Translations under genes and position numbers: made by a program
Assembly (NCBI GenBank): GCA_027605045.1
Contig: JAQFWX010000014.1
Coordinates: 186,001 to 250,000 of the forward strand
Direction: 5' to 3'
Length of the DNA: 64,000 nucleotides
Origin: Phallus indusiatus
Taxonomy: Eukaryota; Basidiomycota; Agaricomycetes; Phallales; Phallaceae
Part shown: one piece after another, positions 36,053 through 47,982 of the stretch
Layout of the letters: every line of letters begins with the position of its first letter
Position numbering within the stretch: the first letter of the stretch is position 1
The notes under the pieces: generated by a model
What the model was told of the DNA's origin: nothing
What the model saw: only the letters and a program-made list of their open reading frames with translations
The model's database searches: none

Positions 36053-36289
36053 AGAAGGATCGTCAAAGGAATTCAGGCTGCAAGTCATAGTCTTGTCGCT
36101 CACACTCACAATGGTTATTATTTTTACACAAGCTATAGTAAAAGAAAAAAATACACGATACTGTAAAAGTGGGAGGCAGAGAAAGGGTGTCTATATCTTC
36201 GTGTGACCGTCACGATCTAGCATACACGAGTGACTAAGGAGGACAGACTTCTACAATACCTAGCATAAAACGTGAGACAGCTCTGGACG

Positions 36290-36649
36290 TCATTCACCTC
36301 CAGGTGATCGCGAAATCTCTTTAACATACGCTCCCAGTTGATCGTCGTTCCAAACGTGGGACTCCCATCCTCCATTGTTGACGATAACTTCGTTGACTCG
36401 AGTTCGCCATTCCAAGACGGGATACGTGCTTGAGGTTTCGCCACGTTCAGCAGTGTTCTTTGCCTCCGGGTTGACCGGGACATCGGGGTATGAAAGCGAC
36501 GCGACGCGACGGCCACCATGATTGTCAAGATTAGGTCCTCCAACGAAGTTACCGGAACGAGAGCCCCCACGATGGCTAATACCCCACAGGCGAGGAAGTC
36601 GACGACTGACAGATTTACCACGACCAGATGCTCCGCCTGAACTGGGATC
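36290..36649 (-). CDS. Hypothetical Gly/Arg-rich protein, C-terminal exon
   Basis: A 120-codon frame on the minus strand starts after an acceptor-like TAG at 36650-36652 and ends at 36290. It has a Gly/Arg/Ser-rich first half (SGGASGRGKSVSRR, SHRGGSRSGNFVGGPN) and a more regular second half (VPVNPEAKNTAERGE, VLEWRTRVNEVIVNNGGWES). A broken copy of the second half lies at 34930-35110, which supports that this frame is or was coding. Directly upstream in the same frame stands MAFKEQK followed by the TAG, so the 5' exon is unclear and the gene may itself be damaged. Family not recognised. Confidence 0.45.
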   Translation of the reverse strand, partial: DPSSGGASGRGKSVSRRLPRLWGISHRGGSRSGNFVGGPNLDNHGGRRVASLSYPDVPVNPEAKNTAERGETSSTYPVLEWRTRVNEVIVNNGGWESHVWNDDQLGAYVKEISRSPGGE

Positions 36650-37307
36650 CTATTTCTGCTCCTTGAACGCCATGGAATCAGGCTGGCTCGTCCATAATGC
36701 GTACAAAAGTTTGATTCTTTTTCATAGTGTTAGGCTTCTCCTATGCCTTGTAAAAGATTAAGTTCTGCAGCGAGGAGTGTAATAACCGTTATCGGCATAC
36801 CATTTTTTCAACAGCATAAATTCTTAACCCAAGCTGAGAGGATGATATTTGAGAGTTCTATGGCCATGGGTGCAATGAAGTACTGTCCGTTAATTGTGGT
36901 TATTGCACAACGTTTGTTGAGGAATGCTGGGGGGGCTGGGATATAAAAGAGACGTTCTGAGTCTGAGATTGAGTGGCGCTTCAAGTGGCACCTTGATAAA
37001 TTGGGTTAATTTTGCATATGTATATCGGCGAGGAAGATTCCCGGAGAATTGAAATGTTCTTTGACCAGTAGTATATATATCTGACAATGTACCTTCCTTA
37101 AATGACGAGTAAACATTAACAAACCATTAAGAGGAGCCAATTTCTGCATATATTCATGTGTTTGTCAGGTGAATCCCGCTCTTCGTTGTTGGTGACGGTT
37201 TCAGTCTTTCCGATTTCGCCGTCTTTAGTATTGATCCCTTTTTTAGTCAGTTCCTCCCCTTCAAAGCAAGGAGAATCTGGGTGAGAGGGAATAAGGCGAC
37301 GCGACAG
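36650..37307. other. Intergenic
   Basis: Nothing supported. A minus-strand run near 37140-37260 (GEELTKKGINTKDGEIGKTE) is open but has no start or partner. Confidence 0.35.
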
Positions 37308-37713
37308 TTACGATGTAAATTGACCTCTATTGGCCTTCGAAAAAGAAAAAGAATCTGTCCGGGCTTCAGCTTCCGGCCCCAAGAAGCTCCAAACGGGTTC
37401 TAATTCGATCTCTGGAACACTGGAAAATAAAACAACATTCGATATTAATTATGCCTGTGGTTTTAACTGACACGATTATGAGCAAAATGTTCTTTATTAA
37501 ATAGGATTACCGGAATGCTTGTTCGGCATCGCATCTCCTAAACCTCAGCCGCGGCCCTTTAACCTCAACTCAACCATCGTCACAGCAATCCTGCAGGTAT
37601 CTTGGGATTCGTGGCGAAGGGATCACTAGATTGAATACTGGAGAGAAAGGCTCAGACCTCCATGCGACATACAGAAGCTTGGTTCTGCTGACAGCCGTAT
37701 CCGCGTCGATCAA
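37308..37713 (-). pseudogene. Two coding-like exons of an unknown gene with an in-frame TGA
   Basis: Minus strand: a block from about 37713 to 37511 reads LIDADTAVSRTKLLYVAWRS, then PFSPVFNLVIPSPRIPRYLQ, a TGA at 37570-37572, then VEVKGPRLRFRRCDAEQAFR. It ends at a good donor. The next exon (37419-37308) continues in phase as VPEIELEPVWSFLGPEAEAR and stops at 37308-37310. The phase-correct splice and the non-random composition suggest a real gene history; the internal stop suggests decay. No upstream exon was found. Confidence 0.4.
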
Positions 37714-38834
37714 CTTTGAAATTTAAACAAGAACAAGTAAATCTGATGACTTGAAAGGTGGTATGGGGCTCTAGAGATTTGTTTAAGGACTGACTTTATT
37801 CACCATCTGCCACTGACTTGAAAGCTCTGTTTGGGATGTAATTACGTCTCTGTCGTCGTTGGCGTTCAAGAAAAAAATGTTAGATAATCAGCCCGGAGAG
37901 AGAGAGGCGCCGGCTTTTTCATCCTAACCTCGGTCCTGACCGCTGTTCTTCGCTTTTTTGGCGGACTCAAGTCACTGTCGCACTCTAGGTTCATGAAGTA
38001 AGGTGATTTTATTTTTCTGTTGTACTCCAAGTTTCAGACTGCTTAATAGGTTTATTACATACACCCTACGACCACAGTCTTGAGCCCAGTGCTGTTTTCA
38101 TATGTATCGAGTGTAGATGGACGGCTATTTTGGAAGACGAAGTGCACCGCGTTCAGAAAACGTCATGGATGAACACGGATTGGCTACATTAGGACAAAGG
38201 ATGTAGTGCTTACGCGGACCTCGTAGAGGGGACAAGAAATACTGGAAGGGCCGAAAACGTCGGATAATAGAGTTCAAATTCCATATTGTAAGTTACATTT
38301 TAACATACCTTGATTTTTAATAAATAAATAAATTATGGAGGAATTCAATGACATGTCGCTGAAGAAAAAGTTGCGATTACTAAGACTCAAATCGAGACGT
38401 GAACTATGAACTTTGTGCCCACTATGAACACCATTTGCTCGCTGCGCCTCTATGATTATCAATGTGATATCACATTGAATTTCGCGTGGATATTCGCAAC
38501 AGTAATCAAAGGTCCAAAGATGGGCGGTCTACTCGGAAGGACGAACACCACCTGGGACACTGAAACGCGTCCGACGTGCGAGAACGCACATTTCCCCGTC
38601 CAAATGAAGACTCGGTGGACATTGGTTATTGTCAGTATATATACCCGGGGCTCTCTCCTTTGAAAGACATCATACACATCACACATCTCCTAAGCCGACT
38701 TCCTTAGCCAGTCTTTTATAACACTTTTCTTACCTTCCAAAATCTTCTGTCACTTTCGTTAACCAGTCTTGCACAACTTGCACAACATTTTTCTTTCTTC
38801 CCAAACCGCGCCTGTCACTTCTCGAATATCAAAC
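37714..38834. other. Intergenic, upstream of the Cys/His-rich protein gene
   Basis: No gene supported. TATATATA stands at 38636-38643, with a CT-rich leader between it and the ATG. Confidence 0.4.
38636..38643 (+). promoter_or_regulatory. TATA-like box of the 38835 gene
   Basis: TATATATA followed by CCCGGGGC, about 190 bp before the ATG. Confidence 0.35.
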
Positions 38835-40643
38835 ATGCAATTCACTCACGGTACTTCCGCTTCTCAGGTATTTACTCCACATACTGCAACCTGAACGGCA
38901 TCGTTATTGACGCGTCTTTTATGATCAGCCCCGCTCAAACGCTCCAGTGCATACCTGTAACTGTGTCGCTTGCCAACAAATGGTCGATAACTACGGCAAT
39001 CAGAACGTAGATTCTCATTCAAGAAGTTCGCCTCTACCAATTTACGAGAGTCCTGTTTACCCAAGGACTTACGTTGCTGCTGTCGAGGAAAAAATACGGG
39101 TTGAAAGAAGTGCAGAGAAGGTAACTTAATTTACTTTTACAAGTGCCACAACGCGAATATAATGGACGCCTTTTATAGTTACCAGTTGCCGCTCCGGGTG
39201 AAGCGTATCATTCCCAACACGTCGCGTCGGGGAACCTACAAATGAGTGACAGACAACAAAGTGTACAGGTGCGTCTATTTATTGCAATGAATCTAGAGTT
39301 ATTTTAACCCAAATGGTCGACGTCTCAGGCTCCCGGTGTTTATGGGATGTATCCTTACCCGTACAACCATAATGTTCCGCAAGTGGTGACTGATTTCAAT
39401 TTTGGAAACGTTCCCCTAGCCTACCAACGTTCATTCGAATTCTTTAACAATAAAAGCATTCCCATAGGAAATCTCAATTTCCCAGACATTCATTATAATC
39501 CAGTATACCCAGGAATCTCGAACCCATATTCGAATCCTCAAAACGCTCTTTATTCATCTATAAAACAAGAAAATGAAGTCATTCCGATTCCCACCAACGT
39601 TCATCCTTACAGCCCTCAATCTTCGCCATTCCAATCAGAAAATCCTCAATTCGTCAGCGGCCCAACCGTCTTGGTAAGCTCATGTTTTGACTGCTTTTTG
39701 CATACGATTATTAAATGAAAACTAGTCCGGTCACTCTAATGTCGAGATGGTGCCTAAAACGCAGATCCTCAGCTCCCAACAACCTTTAGTGGTCTGCAAA
39801 CCCCCAGGTGTTGAATACCTGGAGCGGGTGTATGGCATAAAAATTCGACCGGAGGACTATTGGGTAATATTTATTTTCTATTTGATTTACAAACATGCTA
39901 ATTTCTTGTGTTTAGATCACGAGTCAAGGAGAAACTCCCATTCCTGACGTTAAACACAGTGAGTTTGAAACATGCTGGTCGTTACCAACAAAAACCTAAT
40001 TCGTCATTATAGACACAAACGCCTCTGATCACGCCCAGATCGCCTCTCAAGCTCTCTCAGTTCAAGGCGGCTTGATCAAAGGTATTAACGCTTGTTCATT
40101 GACCTGATAATCTTATTAATCCTTTATTATTTAGCAGAAACGGTCCAGCGACCGAAAGCGGAAAAGCGGCGACGCGAGGACGATGAACCCGCCAAGGTTT
40201 CAAAACCGAAGCGTCGCCGGGTCAGTCGCAAAAAATATGTGCCTTATTCGGCTCCCGTTGAGTATGGAGAAGGGCCTCCTGAGGAGACCTTCTACCTGCT
40301 CGGGGAGCAGGATGGGACGCCGGGGTGCTTCTGCCAATACTGGCACCACGATACACAGAAATTTTGTGATTCGTTCGTCCATGATGATGACAGTTCAAAA
40401 TACCGTCATTTGGCAGCTCACGCTCGGCGTGAACAGAGCTTGATCAGGGACAATCACCTTGACAAGTCCGACGCTCTCCTGGTCGGCAGGTTACAAAAAA
40501 GAATGTTGTCTTGTTCGGTTGAGAGGTGCAAGTTCCGCAAAAAGGTGTGGGGAATTGACGAAGTGAGAGCGGCACATGAAAAAGCGCGACATCCTAAGTT
40601 GTACGCGATGCGGATGGAACGGAGAGAGGGAACGAAGACATAA
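38835..40643 (+). CDS. Cys/His-rich, Pro/Asn-rich putative nuclear regulator
   Basis: Eight exons, all in phase: 38835-38867, 38929-39120, 39179-39268, 39329-39673, 39726-39863, 39916-39958, 40013-40081 and 40135-40643, giving 472 residues. The N-terminal two thirds are low complexity (Asn, Pro, Tyr, Ser, Gln). A basic patch like a nuclear signal follows (RPKAEKRRREDDEPAKVSKP, then KRRRVSRKKY). The C-terminus has two zinc-finger-like units: CFCQYWHHDTQKFCDSFVH with a later HLAAHARR, and CSVERCKFRKKVWG followed by HEKARH. This build suits a fungal transcription factor with atypical C2H2 fingers. No DNA-binding data can be inferred and the family is not named. Confidence 0.75.
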
Positions 40644-41181
40644 AAATTTTGGGAAAAAGTCCTTCAAAAAGACAAGAAACGTAGTGGCAGTTGAAAGTTA
40701 GAAGTTGAAACCTACGATCATTCTGTATTTATAGATCTCTGTATTATTGTAGAAACACGTAATAATCCTCTCACATTGTACTTTTGACCCTTTAATGACC
40801 GTGAAAGCCTTTGCAGAAAGGAGTATGACAATGGAAAAGTCGTGAACAAAGGGAAAAAACTCCATTCAAGACCTCGTGTCGTAATATATGGGGTGGTAGG
40901 GTTGGGACCGCGAGCTTAGGTCCGGCGGCCGAATCTGCCCACATCTAGCCGCCCAATATACGGCACGAAAGTGCCTTTACATCGCCGCACTTTGGGTGTT
41001 CGAGATGTTGAACATAGTTCTCTAACTACAATATCTAAGTTTCAATGCAAGAGTTTATAGTAGTAACAATTTTTTTCAGCTGCAGCATTTTGAGAGGTGC
41101 AACTAATAATAGCATTCACTGGAACCTCATGTTGGTGAATCAAAAGCATATATAAATACATTTTACACTTGAACAGCCCTC
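40644..41181. other. Intergenic between convergent genes
   Basis: Nothing seen. Confidence 0.4.
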
Positions 41182-43537
41182 TTAGTGAGGAATATCTTCG
41201 ACTCGTTGCGAAACCTCGGCCATCTTTGGTCTTTTTTTGGGATTATAATCCATTAGACTCGCAGCAATGTCCAGAAGGGCTGTACGAAGGGCGGAGTCCT
41301 CCGCTCTATCGCAGAGTTCCTTAACGATAACCCCACAACTGTATAAATCCGCGAGTTGGGGGTTATACCACTCAAAAGTTTTAATCTCGGGTGCCCTATA
41401 ACCCTTTGTCCCGACGATTCCTTGGATTCTTTTGTTGTTTTTGAGCTGCACTGATACCTCAAAGTCTATCAATGTCAGTCGGTTATCCGTCTCCGATATA
41501 AGAATATTTCGCGGATTGAGGTTGAGATGAGCGATATCCTGTTCGTGTAAAAACTCGATTCCTTTGAAGAGTTGGTGTGCGATGTCCCATAAGAGATTGT
41601 CGGATATATCGGGTAAGTCTGAAATGCATTTTCCGGCAAGCGGTAATGACAGCATCGTACCACCTTCAACGGACCATATCCGTATGAGACGAATGACATG
41701 ATTGTGAGGTGATTCAACGGTTGACATGTGGTAGAGTATTAATAGCTCATTTGAGTCTTTGCCGACAAATTTCAGGATTTCAACCACGTCATCGGTACCC
41801 TTTTTACGGACGAACGCAATATTCCGATGCTACCCAGTTACAAGTTAAAAAACATTTTGGGTAAACGCTAAGTGAAACAAAAGCAGCTTTACCGAGGTGT
41901 CTACAGAACCCACTTCGTAGTCATGTCGACCCAAAACATAACGCACTTCTTCCGAGTCAAACCGCCAAGAATTATCCTCTTCGTTTTCTTCATCCTCAGA
42001 CTCTTCGACAGTCGGAGATCGAAATTCAAATGAAGTCACAGACGACGCCGCTTCAGCTACAACAGCCAGGTCGAGCGTTTTTTTGGAGTCGAAGTCTTTC
42101 GCTAGAGATTGTATCTCGGTAAGCAGGTTGTACATTTCGCGTAGGAAAAGCGTTGAAGTGTTGGGTTGTTTGAGATCGAAGACTCTTTTAACGATGTTCA
42201 CCTTGGAAAGATATAAATTAGAGGATCAATCAAATTGTCTATAAGGGAAGGTATAGAGAAAAAACAAATACTTTGGCTTTTATATCCCTGTTTTCTGGTT
42301 TTACGATGTATCGATGAACTTCCAGATCTTCTGAGAGATATAAGACCGTCACGAAAAAGGTCTTATCGGAAGTTGATTTTATGAAATAATTCCCAACTCG
42401 AGAAAGAGCTACCGCTTCAAGTAACAGCTGAAGGTGGTCTGATCCCGCCTTTTGGGTAAAAATGTCCGATATTATTAATGGGCACACGCCTCCTATCAGT
42501 ACACTCCAATCTGTCTTGGGAATGTGTTTTTTCCACGTTCTGCCAGTTTGGACTCGGATAAACAAAGGAAAGCGCCAAAGGGTGTCTCTGCACATCAGAC
42601 TTAGCAAAATCTCATTCCTAAGAATTATAAGAGATCTTACTCATTGAAAGATAATGTATCAGATCCCGTAATAGGGTAGAGCACAGTTGGGTAAATGAAA
42701 ATGTTACAAAATGTTCGGGCTTTGAGAGCGGGAGACATCGTTCCAGCGGCGCGAGCCAAATCCTGAATGAAAACGTGATGGATCCGTAAGAGAGATATGT
42801 ATTCCCTGTCATCGTGTACAGTTATTGAATTTTCATCCTCTGTTGATTGAAACATGAGAGCAAACTGCTCTTTAAAACGATTACGCGGCAGATCGCGATC
42901 CTCTGAGGGGGTCGTCTAGTGGGTTTACTATTGAGTAATATGATAAAGGAGATGTAAAAATAATATACTTCAGAGTAAACACGTAATCTGGAGAGTCTAT
43001 CTTGTAGTGCTTGGATATCAGCAGGTATAGAAGTATTTGGTGTTTGGTTATCTCCAGGATCGATGGGGTCCGGCGGGAAAAGCTCAGCATTGTTTGTAGC
43101 AAGATCTTCTCTCACAAATTGGCTATCATTATTTATAATGATACTCGATCTTCCAAAAAACTCCGGATGCACTCGTGCGCCATAGGTAGGTTTAAATATG
43201 ACTAAACAACGAGTGGATTTACCGACGTGAAGTGAACGTGAACGGTACACTTACCCAGATTACGCAGTTTCACAAAGCTTTTGGCTTCAATACACTCAAG
43301 CACGAGATCAACGAGTGCTTCATTCCCAGAAACAAGTTCCTGAGCATCCTGTATATCCACATACTTTTGGTTCACCAAATCTCGGGAAACAATAACGAAG
43401 ACAGACAGGTATGCTGCTATTGAGTCAATGTCGTCCCTCGAAGGCACATGAGTTACAAAAGGAATCATTTCGTCTATTTTTTTTTCCTCGGCTTCGTCGT
43501 ACCATCTCTCGTATGTCTCCAATACCTGCGGTAGCAT
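41182..43537 (-). CDS. Degenerate protein kinase (probable pseudokinase)
   Basis: Six exons on the minus strand, 43537-43255, 43201-42981, 42915-42641, 42587-42272, 42201-41893 and 41829-41182, all in phase, 683 residues. The first 470 residues lack a known domain. The end is a kinase C-lobe-like fold: FLHEQDIAHLNLNPRNILIS at about 561-580, TLIDFEVSVQ at about 587-596 and GYRAPE at about 611-616. The catalytic loop reads HLNLNPRN instead of HxDxKPxN, so the base Asp (here Asn571) and the Lys (here Asn573) are replaced; DFG is DFE. The layout resembles the fungal kinase-like proteins abundant in Agaricomycetes. The 53 bp intron between exons 3 and 4 was chosen over a 23 bp alternative. Catalysis is unlikely; a scaffold or regulatory role is inferred. 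Confidence 0.75.
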
Positions 43538-44049
43538 AACGTGGATTGGATTGAGTGGTCAGGCCAAGGATGATAGCGTGACGCGTAATGATCGTCACGC
43601 GTTGAACAAGCCCAGGGCCCTCATCGACATCTCCTGTTTCTGAGAAAGTATTTTACTGGTCGCTAAAAGGCTCAGCACCATACTGGAACATCGTACTGCT
43701 TTACATTATCACTTTGTGATCAATCAGAGGTCTTTATGGTGCAATACGGTCCGTATTAAATTTTTGAAGATGACGAAACATGTCCGAGATCCCAATGTAC
43801 TTTGAGCCTGAAAGAGCCCGAGACTGATTCTCTCGACGATCATCCTCTTTGAGATTGCAGAGAACGAAATGTTTCACAAATTCAAAAACTCTCGCATTTG
43901 ATTTGCATTTGATTTCAGAGTTTGTTTGGCGAGCGGAGCTTGAAACTATATATGCACTGTCACGCGTTACGCTGACCGCGACTCTCACAACTCTCCAATA
44001 CTTTCCAACATCTACGCTAAACAGGCTCCTTATTCAAATAGTCATTGAA
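43538..44049. other. Divergent promoter region
   Basis: Between the kinase-like gene and the 2H phosphoesterase gene. No gene supported. Confidence 0.4.
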
Positions 44050-45338
44050 ATGTCATCGGTGCCTGTCTCCTCATGGTCAGGCTCTACTACCCAAAAATTT
44101 AGTCAGAGGACTACCAACATCTCGACCGTGACCGGCGGTACCCCCGGACGATCGCAGCATTTCAGATGGAACTCTAACCTTAAACCAAATCAGAAGCTTC
44201 CCCTAACTCACTGTAAGCGTCGAACATTGAAGTGTGGATTACATATCCTTTTTTAAACTCTTAGCGGCCCACAATAGTCATATCTATTCCCATTGTACGT
44301 GGCTCACCTGCTGAGGAAACAACACCATCCTCATACACGACCCCCGTTTTTTTTCTCTCTCAAATACAGGGCCATCATCCTGGAATTCAATCTAAATGGA
44401 CCCAAGTGACCCGATCACTCCTTAATGCTTCCCCTGCCATACCCGGATTGGATCAGTCGGTCATTATCAAACCGGGGGGTTTACATATAACCCTCGGAGT
44501 AATGAGCTTACGAAGTGAAGAAGAAGGTAGCAGAAGAACGACGAAGAAACAACAAGCGCAAGCGGAACTTAATGTGGATTCATCGAGAAATACGCAACTA
44601 TATTCGGTGCAAGACGCACTTAACTTGTTAAGGACCCTTCGAGAACCTATCCGTGAAATAATCAATGATGGATCAAGTTCAGAGGCTCGCCTCTATCTTC
44701 CTCTGGATCGTCTCGATATCATGCGAAACGGGCGCAATAACGATTCTGATAACGCTCATGTCTTATGGGCCGGACCTGACTTGGACGGGGAATTAGGGAA
44801 GAGATTCGGGCGGGTTTGTGGTACGGTTTTGTTTATCGTATTCTTTCATACATGCCGTAACACTTGTTTTAGAACTTGTTCATTCTACGTTCAAAGAGGC
44901 GGGCTACCTCCAAGATCTCAGACCGCTCAAAGTAAGCTAATAAGAGCGGAATTACGAAAACTGTTATGCAACCACTGATATTTATTCCAGCTTCATTGTA
45001 CATTGATCAATACCGTTTATAGAAAACAAGTTCCACGTTCCTCCTTCACTTTAACAGACGCCATCCCTGGTGCTTCTCCAGGGGAGCACAGCTCAAGTTC
45101 TAGAAGACAACAACATCGCCATCATAGAGAACGAATTCCTTTTTCGTATCAGTCCATACTTTCATCTGCTGCTTATCGTGAAATCAGCGTTTCAGATGCA
45201 GACGCAACGCCGGCTACATCTGGTCCTTGCAAGATCGATCTCGGTGCATGGCCTGTGGACGAAATACAAATTTGCAGAATGGGAAGTCAAGATGGGCATG
45301 GAGTTTACAAAAGCGTCGGTGGAATCTCGCTGCAATGA
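44050..45338 (+). CDS. AKAP7/ASCC1-like 2H phosphoesterase
   Basis: 2H-superfamily enzymes cut or close cyclic nucleotide or RNA phosphate ends; the AKAP7/ASCC1 branch (with Leng9) is RNA-linked. Five exons, 44050-44212, 44278-44294, 44370-44820, 44873-44931 and 44991-45338, give 345 residues. The intron 44295-44369 is 75 bp with no stop, but splicing it restores FISIPIGHHPGIQSKW, the normal start of the domain. The two catalytic motifs are HIT (His99-x-Thr101, in LHITLGVM) and HCT (His232-x-Thr234, in LHCTLINTV). The end WPVDEIQICRMGS is also typical. The N-terminal 45 residues are Ser/Thr-rich and disordered. A later ATG is possible. Confidence 0.88.
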
Positions 45339-46279
45339 TTCTTCTAAGACTTCATCTTGGCTTGACCACTGTCGTGCATACGTGGAGGCGACCGACTCCT
45401 GCGAGTTGAGTGCGCCGGAATTGAACTCGTTATAGTGTATTGGGCTAGATGGCTTGGGTCGGCTTCCATTTTTCAGTTTGTTCCGAAGGACTCCAGTCGA
45501 TACGTAATTCATTTCCAACAAGACCTGCCCCGATCTAGTCCGATACATCTTTCCTAGGCCCCCATTCACTATCCACGGGACCAAGGGGACCACCCTCGTT
45601 CTCAATATTATGATCACACCCTCCCGCTGATTATGTCGGCTATGTAATCAATGTGATTAATATGCTTTCGAATCGTGATTATTTCCATTTATATTATTGA
45701 TTACCTAGCACTTCTTTCCACCCGTTGAGCTTAAGCGATATTTAGTCAGATTTAACAAATATGGCACACAGCCACCTTTACAAAGAATACTTTCAAAATC
45801 CATATTGATACGAAGAACACCCGACTTCAACAGACAAACGATTCCATGGTTACGTTTTATCATTGAATAGCTCACGACGGTCTAGACTTTGCATCGGTGG
45901 CAAGTATACAGATGTAAAAAGTTCACAGGCTGAAGCCCCTTGAAGCTATGCAGAATGTTGCAATTGTCCCAGCGATCTTTGAGTTGTCAATTTGATGATG
46001 GGTTCATCATTACGACTTGGGTTCGCAACTTTAAAATTCGTAACCGATAACGATAACGGAATAATGTATGCTACGGGTGAATTCATTGGCTCTTTCCGAC
46101 ATTACAGGCTCCGCAGGAAAAAGAAGTCATTTAAGAATCAAGCACATGTCTGAAAGTCAGTCCACTTACATCAGAAATGACAAACTCGCTTCTTAAAGAA
46201 TTTGATAAAACAAAAACGCATATATAAGACACGTCTTCTTAAACGACGCGCACGCCAGAGGCCTTCTTCAGGACACATC
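45339..46279. other. Intergenic, upstream of BVMO-B
   Basis: No gene supported. Confidence 0.4.
46221..46228 (+). promoter_or_regulatory. TATA box of BVMO-B
   Basis: TATATAAG, 59 bp before the ATG at 46280; BVMO-C has a similar box at nearly the same distance. Confidence 0.5.
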
Positions 46280-47982
46280 ATGACTCAGACTGCTAAACTT
46301 CCCACCACCGAAATCGACGTCCTCGTAATTGGGGCTGGTTTCTCTGGTCTTTACTGCTTGTACGCACTGCGCAACGCCGGATTCTCCGTCAAGATCTTTG
46401 AAGCAGGAAGTGGACTTGGTGGAACATGGTATTGGAACTCTTATCCCGGTGCCCGCACCGATTCCGACTTCTCCATATACCAATACTCGATGGAAGAGCT
46501 GTGGAAGGATTGGAATTGGACGGAACGTTTTCCCGCACGAGACGAACTCGTCCGGTATTTCGATTATGCGGATAAGAAACTCGATCTTAGCAAGGATATT
46601 CTATTCGATACACGCATGACTGGTGCTCATTTCGATACCAAGCTCGATCGGTGGATTGTCTCGACCGAGAATGGAATCGTAGCCCGCCCCCGTTTTATGA
46701 TTCTTTGCACTGGGTTTGCTTCTAAGCCCTATGTCCCCGCATATAAAGGGCTCGAGAAATTCAAAGGTGTCGTACATCATACATCCCGTTGGCCCAAGAA
46801 CGGCCTCGAAACCAAGGGGTTACGAGTCGCCGTCATTGGAACGGGCGCAACGGGTGTACAAATCGTTCAAGAAACGGCCGCCGTATGTCAACATCTAACC
46901 GTCTTCCAACGAACCCCGAATATGGCGCTTGCGATGAAGCAGAAGAAATTAGACGTTGATACGCAGACGAAGCTTAAAGAAACATACCCGGAATTGTTTA
47001 AACACAAAACTACCACCTTTGCGGGATTTCAGTTCGATATGCTTCGTGACAAGTTCATGGAACTGCCCAAGGAGAAACGGACGCAGATGCTTGAAGGTCT
47101 GTGGGAGAAGGGTGGATTAATTTATTGGTTGGGCGGGTTCGTTGATATCTTGGCTGACGACGCGGCCAATAAGGAGGTGTATGACTTTTGGAGAGCCAAG
47201 GTTCTTCCACGTTTGAAGGATCCGAAGCTGCAGGCGAAACTCGCACCCGAAATCCCGCCCCACCCTTTCGGTACCAAGCGCCATTCGCTAGAACAAAACT
47301 ACTATGATGTATTCAATCAACCTAACGTTACGCTAGTCGACTTGGAAGAGACACCGATTACGGAAATCACTGAAACGGGTATCAAGACGGCTGATGGGCA
47401 AGAACACACCGTGGACGTCTTGATTTTGGCAACCGGATTCGACGCGATTACGGGCAGTATTTCACAAATTAATATAGAAGGTACGGATGGAGTGATGATC
47501 GGAGACAAGTGGAAGAAGAAGCTTTCCACGTATCTTGGACTAACCTCAGCCAATTATCCAAATATGTTTTTCCCATATGGACCTCATGGGCCGACAGCCT
47601 TTTGTAATGGCCCTACCTGCGCGGTATGTTTGGAATCATATAGATTGTTCACAGCAACTAAACGCACATTTTTTTACCACAGGAGTTGCAATCAGAGTGG
47701 ATCGTTGGGTGCTTGAAAGCGATGCGCGATCAAGGAAAGACCAGGATAGAAGCCGAGGCGAATGCAGAGAAGAAGTGGACGGAGGAGGTGAATGAAACAT
47801 TCAACAAGGGACCATGGACCCGTGCCAAATCATGGTACACCGGTGCAAATATACCCGGGAAAAATATTGAAACACTGAACTTTGTCGGTGGACTTCCGTC
47901 GTATTTGAAGATCGTTGGTGAATGTGCAGCGAATGGATATGCTGGCTTTAGTTTGTTCTCTTTTAAACAAGGAAGTATGTAA
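46280..47982 (+). CDS. Type I Baeyer-Villiger monooxygenase, BVMO-B
   Basis: Two exons, 46280-47623 and 47683-47982, 547 residues. FAD motif GAGFSG at 18-23, GGTWYWN at about 47-53, BVMO fingerprint FKGVVHHTSRWP at 161-172, and NADPH motif GTGATG at 187-192. The start MTQTAKLPTTEIDVLV at 46280 aligns with BVMO-A and BVMO-C; an upstream in-frame ATG at 46202 lies on the wrong side of the TATA box. Exon 1 is 1344 bp in all three copies, so they come from one ancestor with one intron. BVMO-B and BVMO-C are tandem; BVMO-B is the more diverged in its C-terminal exon (ends FSLFSFKQGSM). Confidence 0.9.

Noticed and set aside
37140..37270. Open minus-strand run with Lys/Glu-rich text
   Set aside because: No start codon, no acceptor in phase with neighbours and no repeat elsewhere.
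42618..42640. A 23 bp intron in the kinase-like gene
   Set aside because: GT-AG and phase fit, but 23 bp is below the normal fungal minimum. The same donor with the acceptor at 42588 gives a 53 bp intron, keeps phase and leaves CTGAT as branch site.
44295..44369. Reading the 2H phosphoesterase gene straight through this 75 bp as coding
   Set aside because: It has no stop, but it has a GTACGT donor and a T-rich acceptor. Removing it restores the conserved SIPIGHHP start of the domain.
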